Assembly (NCBI GenBank): GCA_015657535.1
Contig: JADHZB010002078.1
Location: forward strand, 10,579 to 39,539
Reading direction: 5' to 3'
Length of the DNA: 28,961 nt
DNA from: Nephromyces sp. MM_2019
Taxonomy: Eukaryota > Apicomplexa > Aconoidasida > Nephromycida
Shown: positions 12,636-23,227 of the stretch, in pieces
How the letters are laid out: each line of letters begins with the position of its first letter
How positions within the stretch are numbered: the first letter of the stretch is position 1
Notes under the pieces: generated by a model
Seen by the model: only the letters and a program-made list of their open reading frames with translations
Database searches by the model: none
Told to the model about the DNA's origin: nothing
Made by a program: the position numbers and the translations under genes

Positions 12636-13758
12636 TCACAATTCGACTTTTACGCTAGTTACAGCGTTTAAGCTATAGTTTTTCGAGTCTTCATGAACTT
12701 CATCAGCACGGCTTGTCAACTCATTGGTAGCCCGGTGTTTTGCTCGGGTTACGAAACTCATGCATAACCGAGAACTATTCCAAACTGGTATTTTATGCAG
12801 AAGACGATTAACATTGGGTGTTCCATTGCTCTTAATCACTGGCGTCAAAAAGTTTATAATTTCCTAGGAAGAAAAGGCACTTGTGGGGTCCATTTTTTTC
12901 ATTAGTGCTACAGCATTTTCTGTCGCTGGCGCATGAGAATGAGTTGCTGCTAATCGAAACTCAGTGTTTTGCTCATACTCGTTCCTGCGGTATAACATGG
13001 AACTAAGGCTGACCCAGCTTATGCAGATATTCCATCACTTCGTGAACCGCATTTCACTTTGTTACTTTTGGAAAAAATACAAATCACTTCAAACCTACTT
13101 AATGTTCGTCTCTTTGAAGACTTGTTTATATATGCCTTGCTCGACCCGCGACCGAACTTTTTCAACAGCTTTTTCTCGAGCCTATCGGCCTGAAAATTAA
13201 TTTCATGGTTCCCTCGGTCATTACGTTGCTAGGGATGGATACCCCACTAGCCTATGCCGTGCCTATAATACCCTTTAAGTATGGGTATAGCAAGTGCAGC
13301 GCAACAGCCTCAGTCGTAAGAAATAGGCAAGTTGGCACCCAATGCTAGTTATTGCTAGGATTTGAAGCATATATTGATGCTGCCACGAGTTTTTCACACA
13401 TAACCAAAAGTTTTGTTTCGGAAATAATAACTTTCCAGGCCATTTCAAAATAAAAATCCCAGCAAGCATAGCAGAACCTGGGCAAATTGAAGTCTTGTAC
13501 TTCCGACAAGCAAGCCAAACTATAATTTGATATAATCTGAGGTGAATTTACGAAGTTATAATAAAAATATTAGATAAAAGATTGGAAAATAACATGTGCT
13601 GCCAAATAAATGCCCAGATCTTCCATGAAATGTCAATCTCTGGGCCACTAGATAAAACAGAAGCCCATTAACGTTCCGATTAGCTGTGCTTTCGAGTGAC
13701 TTGCGTTGCGTATTGACGCTACCAATCGTTGCGAACAACTCTTGTGGAGTAGCCTCGC
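12636..13758 (-). CDS. Hypothetical multi-exon gene (5' end not found)
   Basis: Tentative exons are 13758-13649, 13189-13095, 12984-12912 and 12863-12636, joined in phase and ending at a TGA codon. The products of the exons look coding-like: EATPQELFATIGSVNTQ, then ADRLEKKLLKKFGRGSSKAY, then NEYEQNTEFRLAATHSHAP, then EIINFLTPVIKSNGTP. Acceptors at 13190 (aattttcag) and 12864 (cttttcttcctag) are strong. The middle donor (AGTAG|gtttga) is only fair. If the 48-bp last intron is not real, the frame ends at the TAG at 12864-12866 after KKMDPTSAFSS. The polar, charged, helix-prone composition suggests a structural or coiled-coil protein. I recognise no domain, and no start codon was found. It ends about 600 bp upstream of the kinesin start on the same strand. 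Confidence 0.35.
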
Positions 13759-16700
13759 CTTAATTGCACATGTGAAGTTAGTTATAATATCCCCGAACCG
13801 AGAAATCGAGAAGCTTGGAATAAAACTAACATCGTGAACATGACTCTGCAGAGTACCTCAGGACTTACCTACGTGTAAAAACAATTTCCTGGTAAAGAAG
13901 TAGTACTTGGAGGTGGCCACTCTTCTCGTGACCGAAATAGTCCAATTTAAAATAGCTACAGCTTTAAACCTGTGATATCGAAGCTTTTATGGGCTGCGTC
14001 CCCAAACTATCGTCATAGATGCCAAAAAGCACTAGGTACGTCAAAGTACGAGTTTATATGATCCTCTGTTTGAGCGTTAAAATGTTAGGACCCCTGACTT
14101 TAAATCTGAGTCAGAAGACAAGATGCTCCTAAACAAAAAAGTTATGACATATAGGTTATAAGCTATCTAAATCGCTGTGTATGACAGTAGTAAAGGGAGT
14201 GGATGTGCATTAAATTGTGTTAGCAAAATATATTAGGGCAAAGGATAGTGAATAGCGTTTTAAAGGTTTCATTGATCACTCCGAAAAAAATGACTAAAAT
14301 CCTTTTATGCTTGAAATGTGCACTTTGACTACAAGCTCTTGCTATACTTCCAAATAATTAGAAATTATTGTGAGCACGATGGTTTGCACAAGGAGATGGC
14401 CTTCTGATGGATGCAAGCGTACCTCGAGCCGAGCACATACTCGAGAAATTTCGAGTTACCATCCCAATTCATCCAACTTTCACTAGCGTATTAGAGTGTG
14501 CGCTCAGCGAGCTGTCACTGCCTCAACGCGTGGCATGTAAGGTAGCGGCGCTATATGAGCTTTTTTGCTAGGCGGTTTATTCCAATAAGATTTTCCACCT
14601 CTAACTGCCCAAGTTTCAGTGGTTACCACGAGACATGTTACGCCTGGTTCCGCTGAAATCTTCAATTCACGTTTCTGGCATCTATGTAATATGATATTAA
14701 TCAACTGTTCCTAGGATTTTCGTCAGAAAATCAAATTGAGTTGGCAATCTCAGTTGCTATTGTTCGACTCCCTTGTTCTACCGCAGACAGAACAGCTGTG
14801 TTACCAATTACTAACGCTATATCGAAGCGCAGCAAATTTTAATATCGGGTAATTGACCAAAAAAGGGGTCCCTCATGTATAAGTGTACGCTGCTAGCTTC
14901 GCTACTTCGTTTATTCTTAGGAAGATAATTTTGGATTCCAAATAATATGATTATATGACAAAGTTTCTTGTAAATCCCCATGTCTTTGAAAGCAAAGATT
15001 CAGATATAAAATGAAAATACGGCAAAAAATGTACCCTGGAACAACAGCTACCTACTGAGCTTTTACTGGCGATATTACTTGCAAGCGTAACTTTCAGTGC
15101 AGCCGTAAATAATTTTCCCTATTTGGATAAGTGTTAATATAGCTCATACCCCTTGTCCAGTTTTGGACAGTTGAATTAGTGATTCCCAGCGCTTTAATGC
15201 CAGGTTTAGTGGAACTTGATGGGCCTTACAAGGTGAAGTAGGTAATCCGGTATTCTTTTGTTAAAATATTAGGCAAGATATTATTTTTGCTGCGTATGTG
15301 TGGCATGCTTTGTCTTCTTTTCTTTCGTATTAATCTGTAGCTTTTCCTTTAATTCTAAAATTTGCATCCAAAGAAATATACACAAATTCTTTAGGTGGAT
15401 GGAAAAATACAGGGATGTGTTTATGACGTGGGAGTGGTTGCTGTATGCTGCATAAGTTGAAGGTACTTTCAGAGAAATGTTTGCAACACGGTAGTGCTCA
15501 GTAGTAGATTTTTATGCAGCATTACGAGCTCTTTTAAATCTTCAAGGCCCGATATAACAGAATTAGCTCGTAGATATAATGATTGAACACCGGGTGGTGC
15601 TGCTCAGCTTCCGACCCTGCGACTTTGTGATGTCCACTATCATGCCACTTTGATAATTTATGCCTTTATAAGTATTTCTTTACAATCACAAGGAACATAT
15701 TTAGCGAAACCTCGTGAGTTTTGTAAATTTTATGTTGCTATCCAAGGTGTACCTATTCGAAGACATCAGGAGGTCTTTTTTCCACGTTTAAAGCAGGAAA
15801 ATAGCGTGAGCAAGGTGTCCATGCATCGCAATGCGAGATATTTCATGAGGACTATGCCTGTAAGGAATAATTTATTTTGTACTGCTGTGACTAAGATACT
15901 GCTACTTTCGAGTACTCGAAGGTAACTCTGCAAAGAGATAGCGTCATTAACGGCGGCGTACAGTTAAAACTCCATATGCTTCCTCTTTTACTCCCGCACA
16001 CTACAGTGAGTATTTCAAGCGATTTCTTAGATTCAAAGAGGTATTCTGGCAGGTTTCTACTCGTTGAGACTAAAAGGTCCATGAGAATACCTAAGCAGCT
16101 TGAATACCTGATTTATTGTCTCTTTTTTGCAGGCAGAGCAGCTGGGTAGGGCATCATGTGAACTGCATCAGAATCCTTAAAACATTTGGATTGTGAAGTG
16201 ATTTTTTTGGAAGGCAAGGTATCAATATTTTTTGTTTTCTTATGCACTGTTTTAGCGCTCATGGAGTGACTCATTGCATTCGATTTACTTGTTCTAAGTT
16301 TGAATTCAGCTGAAATTTTTTTCTCTTACATTTGTTCGCTGATTTTTTTTAAAATTGACCTGGAAGAATATGATTCGCACTGGCGCTTTTTTTTATGGCT
16401 AAATTTCTTTATTTCTATTAGTTTTGATCTTAAAATCAAAGCGTCTTTTTTTTCATGGAATTCTCGTGGTATAAGATACAAAAGTAAAAGGATATAGATA
16501 TCGCGTTGCGGAATAACTATCAGAGCCAGAGCTTTAATGCACATGTTGATTACAAGAGTGTATAGTATGAAGGAATTTGTATGGGATATTGGCTGGTGAA
16601 TAACTCTTTGGTGGCCTCCTCTGAATTTTTTGTTGCTCTTAGTTTTATTCATTGTGAAATAAAAACTGGTTGCCAAAAATAACTTGCATCATGCTTATTA

Positions 16701-16976
16701 GAGCATATGACGGTTTTTTCTCCCTATTTTCTTCAGTTTTCCGCGTAAGGCTTAGCTTTACAATTTGTAATGGCCCCTTTTGGAATCGCTGTTTTTCATG
16801 TTAGTAGTTGGTGAATTGCGAAACATGGTATTCACTGCATGATTACATCGAAAGTTTTCCGTAGATTCAATCTTTTATTTTATTTATTCTGGTTTCATCT
16901 GAATTACCTCCTACTGGCCTCAATGAGTTTAAAAGCTTTTTTTTTTGCTTAAAATGTTTGTGCACAGGTACAAGCA
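13759..16976. other. Stretch with no confident gene
   Basis: Possible coding scraps are a minus-strand frame at 14504-14704 (PPSKKAHIAPLPYMPRVEAV, ending at TGA), a plus-strand frame at 15650-15925 and a minus-strand frame at 15891-16082. None has a recognisable domain or a phase-matched chain of exons. The part near 16200-16960 is T-rich on the plus strand and includes a good acceptor (ctcttttttgcag, near 16134), so untranslated first exons of the UNC-50 gene could lie here. Confidence 0.35.
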
Positions 16977-17862
16977 ATGCTCCCACTTTTTAACATGAAT
17001 TTTCAGTTCCCCCATAGTATCTTCTCCCGAAGGAGGAACTATTTTCGTCGTATATTCAGGGTTAGAGATCTAGATATTGAATATACTTTTGCTCAAATGG
17101 TATACGTAATTTTTTCTCCAAGGAAGCTGTACCAGCTAGTATTGTACCGTAAAAATACAAAGCTTCAATGGTCTCGTGATGACCCTGGATTTGCCATGGT
17201 CCTCTTCTGCTTCTACGCTATAGCTGGCTTTTGTTACGGTCTAGCCTTAGGACAAAAGGTTAGTGGGGTAAAATCGCTTATCTGTTTGCGCGCCTTCCTC
17301 TTTTTTTGATGTGTTACTCTTTTTTTCCTCCATTTTTCTCGCCGAATATGCACTTTGTTTTCTTTGTAGAGAAATTTCTTTCCAAGGCCTTTTCTTTCAG
17401 GGAATAAATCTACTCGCATCGACCTTACTTCCTCCGTTGTACTTTTTATGCATGGGTCTAATAACAGCAGTATTATGCATATTCATAGCAAATCGTTATT
17501 TGAGACTTCGATCGTCAACTAGAAATCAGCAGGAATTAGAATTTGCCTATTGCTTCGATATACATTGCAATGCCTCCTTTTCAGTATTCTTGTGGTGCTT
17601 CCTAGCCCAGTATTTTTTCCTGCCGTTGTTGCTTTCACAATCTGTATTCCACTGCTTAATTTCCAACACTCTTTATTGTTTTGGATTAATATATTATTGC
17701 TACATAACAAGCTTGGGCTACGCAATCTTGCCTTTTTTGTTTAGAACGGAAATTTTCATGTATCCTTCATTCCTAGTTGTTCTTATGTCCATAATTCTTT
17801 CGTGCCATCAAATCAGTATGACATTTTTGCACTTATCATCCTTTATTAATTTTTTTAAGTGA
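16977..17862 (+). CDS. UNC50: UNC-50 family Golgi membrane protein
   Basis: Two exons, 16977-17258 and 17401-17862, joined in phase 0 (CAAAAG|gttagt ... ctttcag|GGA), give 247 residues, the usual size for the family (about 250). The N-terminal half carries the family signature: FRRIFRVRDLDIEYTFAQM (residues 23-41), FSPRKLYQLVLYRKNTKLQW and SRDDPGF. After the intron come a hydrophobic segment ending in FIANRYL, then FAYCFDIHCNASF and YYCYITSLGYAILPFL, all colinear with UNC-50. Several membrane-spanning helices are evident. Known members (yeast Gmh1, animal UNC-50) are Golgi membrane proteins involved in trafficking; animal UNC-50 is needed for nicotinic receptor assembly. The ATG at 16977 follows an acceptor-like tgtgcacag|GTACAAGCA, so an untranslated upstream exon is possible. 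The unspliced frame would stop at TGA 17308-17310, which supports the intron. Confidence 0.93.
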
Positions 17863-18756
17863 GACAATAATTATCAGCGTCAGCTATATTTCGTTACTTT
17901 TCAAGCATGGCGCAAACTCGTCTAAATGCTCTATGTACCAAGTTACCATGCTTTCTACTCCTCAAAGAATATTCTGAAAGATGTTACGGGGTGAATCCAA
18001 TTCTTATATTCGTGAAAGGAGTTATTTAGCCCGTTAAATCTATTATTCGATGCATTTATATCGGTAGCATCTTGAAATCTGCTGTTTTTTTGTTGCCGCT
18101 TTATGGCATCGTTAGAGGCTGTCCGATACACGGATTTTTTTTTTGTTCAAATATTTTAAGTTTGAGTTGTACCGAAGCTAAGTAAACGGGTTTTAAAGTT
18201 ACTGTAGTCTATGTACATCAGCAATCAAAGATAATAATCGCTGATTTTTAAGCTTTCGAGGCATTTTAGCAACGTGATGCCAAATTAGAAAGTTATGCCG
18301 CTTCAGCCAAATTTTCAAGCCAGATACTTTTGATTTAGGTGAATAGCCTAAGTTCTTTCGTTTCTCTCAAGACAATACAATTTTGTGCGTAAACGAGAAA
18401 TACCCGCGCTGATGTTATAACCTTATTCCCGTTTCATAGCTTTGATATTTCTGCTAAGGTTATTTAACAAGGTTGTTATCCTAAGTAAGGAGTGCTTGCC
18501 GTTTGCGCAATGGGGAAAACTCTTAGGCGCCCTTTTTGTAAGGCATATTTCTTGCTATAGAAGTATAAAAATATCTGCGCATACAGTCCTGCAATTTTTA
18601 TTTCAAAATTTGCTTTTGCATCCCGTTTTATTCCCCGATAAACGGTGATGCATAATACAAGGCACATAGTTCAGAACTTAGTATCTCCTAGCTGTTCAAA
18701 TTTGTCTATATACCCTTCTTACAAGGCTTGTAGGCTAAGTTATTTCTGTTCACTGG

Positions 18757-18848
18757 AGATGGTATTTTACTAGAAATGTTATGAAACTCTTTGCTTCGCT
18801 CATCAACTAGCAGCGATGATCCACTCAATGCTCATGAAAATACCATCT
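18757..18848. repeat. Inverted repeat with 12-bp perfect arms
   Basis: AGATGGTATTTT at 18757-18768 is the exact reverse complement of AAAATACCATCT at 18837-18848, with 68 bases between. Transcribed, this could form a long-loop hairpin. No gene is seen around it. Confidence 0.5.
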
Positions 18849-18873
18849 AATAAGCTGCAGTACCATCTAATAA
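18841..18873. repeat. Direct repeat of a 13-bp unit
   Basis: TACCATCTAATAA occurs at 18841-18853 and again at 18861-18873, separated by 7 bases. The first copy overlaps the right arm of the inverted repeat. This is probably a small local duplication. Confidence 0.55.
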
Positions 18874-20314
18874 ATCTGAGTATCGGTTGAGAGCAGTTAA
18901 TTCAAGCTGGACTTTGATGTTTTGATAATAAATAGGGACCTTTCCTTACTAAGAACAGGATATGTTCACCTTCAATTCTGCTTAGCCATAATTGGCAATC
19001 TCTAGTTTTATGGTGTTACTAGAAAACATAGTGCACCATTTTCTATATTTCAAGTGTCTTGGACCATTTCAGTCTCCTTGATGCAATCTGCTTACGAGTC
19101 TTGTGGAAACTTTGGCTAGAAGCCCAGCACATTACCTCCCTGCTAAACAGTGGCGCAAGAAGGATCATAAGTACTGGCAATTTTTCCCGTTATCTATGTG
19201 ACTACCAATTAATTTTTCTAAGTGGTATTATTGTGCAGTTTCAGTTTAAGGCCGGTGATTCGAGCTTGTTGCTAGGCCCCCTGGTGGTCCCAACTGTGAG
19301 TATCAATGTTGCTTAGTGTGAACAGTGCATACCTGGTTTGCTAAGCTCCGAGGAAAAATCTCGCGCGTCATTGATACAAGAAACCGCGCTTGACTGCTTT
19401 ATGTTAGGCTAAGCTTGTTGCGTTGAGTGCGTACTTCATTACTTGCTATTGCTGCACATGTTGAGATTCAAGGTATAAGAAAATACATTGTTATTTATTA
19501 GTTTATAGATTATTTCACTATATATATGCGCTCAATACGAATAGGGTTTGCTGATGGCCCCTGGCGGGTCACAACACCCTTCGATAGATGGCGAATATGT
19601 CACTGAACCTCGGCTGCAACTTTGCGCATGTTCTCACGATATCGTAAGAACTCATGCTCCTGTGGGTGCGCCTGGTACCTAGTAGCTGCAATAAGTCATG
19701 AAATTTTCGCATTGACTAGAAATCTAGTAGTTCTAGGGTACACGGCATTTGCACTGCGCTATAACCACCTTGGGCGTTTCCGCTTATTTGGAAGGCATAG
19801 TTTGTGCACGTCAGACTAGGGCTGCTCACCACATTTCTTTCAGTAATGCCGGCGCGACTACATACTACAACCCACAAGCCGCCATGCCAATGTGCGTGTC
19901 GACATGGGTGCGCTCGCAACATCGCTCTGAAGCTACGCCGGGTACCTCTTTGAAGCGCTAAACGGTGTTTTACGAGCTGGTGAGAGGGTCCCTTCATCAT
20001 CATACAGTAGTTTCTATCCCTTGAGGAATTCCATAAGGAAGATTCTGGAATAGTTTTGAGTTGCATGAAACCGCGCGAAATTGACCGTTCTAACCGCGCT
20101 CGAAATGGAAAGTCACGATTGTTCTTTTCCGCAGTAGGACTGTTACAGTGCTTACATACTATATTTTTAGCCATGAATATTCACAATTTTTGCTTGTAGA
20201 GAGGTTGAATTTGCGGGGTTTAGCTACTCCTAGGTATTTGGCGACTCCATTGGCAGATCCTAGTATAGGCGTACACTATGTGCTTACTCAGGAGCTACTA
20301 AACTAAAGGCATTA

Positions 20315-22062
20315 ATGGCTTTGAGGCGATTCGCTATTCCTGGAACTATTGTTAATGTAGGTTCCAGCGAAGATAAGGTTACAAACGGCGCTGTACAGAA
20401 TGTGTTACAATTAATAGCCAGGTTCGGTGCTGACGACACTTGCTCGCTAAACAATAAATGTGATGGGAAATCGCAAGGTGAGAAGGTGCATGCAAAAGCT
20501 ACGGATTTGAATGAGCAAGAGTTCTCTAATATCTCACCAGGTACCATAAAGCGGATGCTAGCCCCTGGATTAGGTACGCGCAGTAGATTCTTGGATGACA
20601 GTAATAGCAAGCTTGCCAGTGAGTATTTCTAGGAACTCAACAGAAAGTTATCTACAATACTGATATCTTTTCCTCTTGCTCCGTTCAGAATTCAAGCATT
20701 TTCACCAGCTCGAAAAGAATTATCAGGATGAAGGGTAAGCCTGACCGTAGTTTTTTTCCACTGAGAACTAGTTGCTCAACCGTGACATTGTGGGAATTTA
20801 TTCAACAGAAGTTTGCACTATTACATTATGTATAATTTTTTCATTGCTAATTACTTTGCAGCAGCGAGGAAAATCTAGGCCACAGCGAGAGCAAGGGGAA
20901 TTTCAATTGGCAGCCTCATAATTCAACAGGGAAAAGTTTCCTACCGGATGAAATATTCTGTGTGGCAAAGAACGGGTATTTAGCTCGTTTCGCAAGCTTG
21001 TATGAAGCCTTCAGAATTCTAGACAAATGGGAAACAGGATATATTAACCTTTCTGAATTTTCATCAGCGGTAAGGCATGACAACAGATTGCAAAAATTAT
21101 TCGGTATTCAAGAAAGAATTGGATTGAGCGATAAATGCCACGTAAGCTGCTTCATACCAAAAGCTAAGGTCCACTGCAATAGATATTAAAAACAAATTTA
21201 CACAGAAGCTTATGCTTTGATAAGAGGGGTGAATATAATCTTATGGCGGCTCACTTCTGCCTCCCCCAGTATACCTTTCCCCGTGAGCGAGGCATTTACT
21301 CTAGATTTATAAGTTCCCTTGCAGCTAATATGGATGAAGTCACTTTTTATCTGGTACTATAGCCTTGATTTCTTCCAATCTTAGGAAAAACCACTTTAGG
21401 GTCTCAACACCTCTGAACAGGCTATTAGAGGCGTGCACTACTTCATTTGAAAGTTTTATCTCCCTTAATGAATTGTTTTACGGTGGATTATTCGCTCATG
21501 CAATTTCGCGTAAGCATTATTATGCTGAAGCACGAAAATCAGGTCAAATACATGCCGCTCCGGACTTTAGCTACCTAGCGACTTACTAGATATTTTATTT
21601 TCCCCATAAGCGGCGGCAATAAGAATCTCCTGTGTATAAAATTGCTTTCCAAGCTACTCTCAAATGACAATAAAAGAAATGATCTATTTTTCACCAAAAC
21701 ACTATTTTCCCCTTACAGTTCTTGCCTTAGCCCAAAGACCTGCTGGGTAATTTAAATACTTTTAACGCCTACTGGATAACCATAGCTAAAGCATAATAGA
21801 CCATTTCTTTCGATCAATTCGTATATACTAGTCCAACTCTTCGCATAGCATTAAGGAAATTTTGTCGTGGCATTTCACTCAACTGTATTTTTTACCCGGG
21901 CAGGTGCTATATAAAAAGCGCAAGTATGAAGCCTTACTTCACGAGGTGAAAGCATTAACGGTCAAGTTTATAGCTCGAAATAAAGGAGCTTCGGCCACGG
22001 AAATAAGGTACACTCCTAAATCAATATTGAAAATGCAACTAAATACTAGAAATCCCAGATAA
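20315..22062 (+). CDS. EF-hand-like, coiled-coil protein (tentative seven-exon model)
   Basis: Exons proposed: 20315-20618, 20689-20734, 20862-21141, 21325-21353, 21385-21509, 21719-21746 and 21849-22062. All phases agree and give 341 residues ending at TAA. The first three junctions are strong (CCA|gtgagt, AAGG|gtaagc, tactttgcag). The 29-bp and 28-bp exons and a 31-bp intron are weak. Residues about 163-182 (LYEAFRILDKWETGYINLSE) fit an EF-hand helix and loop: D171, T175, G176, I178 and E182 are in place, but position 3 is Trp rather than Asp/Asn. A second, poorer match ends near FISLNE (244-249). The C-terminal KYEALLHEVKALTVKFIARN looks like a coiled coil. A calcium-sensing or structural role is an inference only. 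An alternative donor at 22017 (ATAAG|gtacac) could extend the gene to exons at 22841-23227. The ATG at 20315 is the first in its frame after a stop, but an upstream exon cannot be excluded. Confidence 0.55.
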
Positions 22063-22065
22063 ACA

Positions 22066-22679
22066 CTATACCTTGCTTTGAAATAATATCTCATATGGTG
22101 ATAATGCAGCTTTCAAACCTTTTGTGAGTACTTTTGGCGCTACATCGGAAATGGGATCAACTGGAATGACAGACGCAAACAATTTCCCAGCAGGTAATAC
22201 AGCAGACATGAAAATGCTGTTAAAATACTTTTGACTAGTAGAGGATATGCTAATATACCCTAATATGCATAAATATCTAAATTCAGTTGATTGCATGCTC
22301 AAATCAATGAGTTCTGATACTGCTTCATAGGCCTGTGAAGGCTCAGGACGATGGACTACGAAACCTATCACATAATATAGCTTTTTCCGCTTTTGTAGGG
22401 TCGAAACCCTCTCTAAACGGTACGCAAATATGCTAAATTCTGAGAAATATATACCTTGTTTCTCAATTGCCAAATCGCCAACTCTTCGACACAAAGAGCA
22501 TGCTGTTCCAAAGCCAATGAGTCGGCATGAGCACCGATTTTGATCTTTTTAGAATTGCTAACTACAGTAAGAACGGAACGTCGCAGCACTTGGCGAAGCA
22601 CGTATCGATATATGTGAAGGCCAGCTTGCTCATCTCGTAGGCTACCCTTTTGAAGTAGCCCCGCAGCACTGATAATTAA
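22066..22679 (-). CDS. Hypothetical protein, C-terminal part (two exons)
   Basis: Tentative exons are 22679-22455 and 22410-22066, joined in phase 0 through a 44-bp intron (AACAAG|gtatat ... tttagag|AGG) and ending at TAG. Together they read about 189 residues. The first exon opens LIISAAGLLQKGSLRDEQAG and continues into HIYRYVLRQVLRR, which looks helical and coding-like. The second includes KKLYYVIGFVVHRPEPSQAY and PYEILFQSK. I cannot assign a family. No start codon or upstream exon was found, and the acceptor before 22679 (gggtaacag) lacks a pyrimidine tract. If real, it lies tail to tail with the plus-strand gene ending at 22062, or inside an intron of that gene if the gene continues further right. 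Confidence 0.35.
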
Positions 22680-22840
22680 CTGTTACCCACGGATACATGC
22701 ACTTCCGCCACTGCCACAAATCAATTTGACAACTTCAGCTTCTTCCGTGACTGCAAACTAATTCCCTAGCTTCTATTATCATCTCGCAAAAAGGCTAAAA
22801 CTACTAGTGCCAATATTGTTTCTCTGCTCTTCTCTCCTAG

Positions 22841-23227
22841 AAATGAAGTTGGCGCAAGGCTTAGAAGCTTGCTTTATATGGGTTCCTGAGTTTCCAGTAA
22901 ACGCATACTTGACTGAAGAGTCTTCATCGATCAAGCAACGTAGGCATGGATATTCGTGCAGGAATGCTGATCTAAGGCAAAAGATGGTTATAGATCCCGT
23001 TGATTTCTCCTCGGCAGTAAGCTTATTTCATTGGTGCAAGTTTTTTCGGCGCAGCAAGGATATAGCCGTAATATCTAATCTATAGCAGAATAAATTTTAT
23101 GTTTCCTTATCTTGATAATTCAACTGAACCACAGACGCGTTCATCTGCTGGTAATTTTTTGCAGATTCAAGCGCAAAGCGCTCTTGCCGAGCTAGCAACA
23201 CTAAAGGAGAAGGTCCATGTAGGCTGA
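22841..23227 (+). CDS. Possible 3' exons of a plus-strand gene
   Basis: Two exons, 22841-23016 and 23165-23227, have good splice boundaries (tgctcttctctcctag before the first, GCA|gtaagc after it, attttttgcag before the second) and join in phase 0, ending at TGA. The product runs from MKLAQGLEACFIWVPEFPV to IQAQSALAELATLKEKV, the latter coiled-coil-like. They may be the end of the EF-hand-like gene. However, splicing from 22017 brings a different frame into the first exon (RNEVGARLRSLLYMG, then stop), so either another exon is missing or this is a separate small gene starting at ATG 22843. Confidence 0.35.

Larger units (their letters stand above)
17863..20314. other. Stretch without a supported gene
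   Basis: Nothing recognisable is encoded. Two possible exons were noted on the plus strand. The first, 19239-19295, is 57 bp in phase 0, bounded by ttgtgcag and ACT|gtgagt, and reads FQFKAGDSSLLLGPLVVPT. The second starts at 20200 after cttgtag and stays open to a TAA at 20304-20306. They could be upstream exons of the gene that follows, but their phases do not join. An inverted repeat and a short direct repeat near 18.8 kb are listed separately. Confidence 0.35.

Noticed and set aside
16326..16676. 116-codon minus frame rich in Lys and Ile
   Set aside because: It is the antisense of a T-rich plus-strand stretch; its composition follows the base bias, with no motif.
19239..19295. 57-bp plus-strand exon-like segment reading FQFKAGDSSLLLGPLVVPT
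   Set aside because: Its borders are good, but no neighbouring exon in matching phase was found; kept only as a note.
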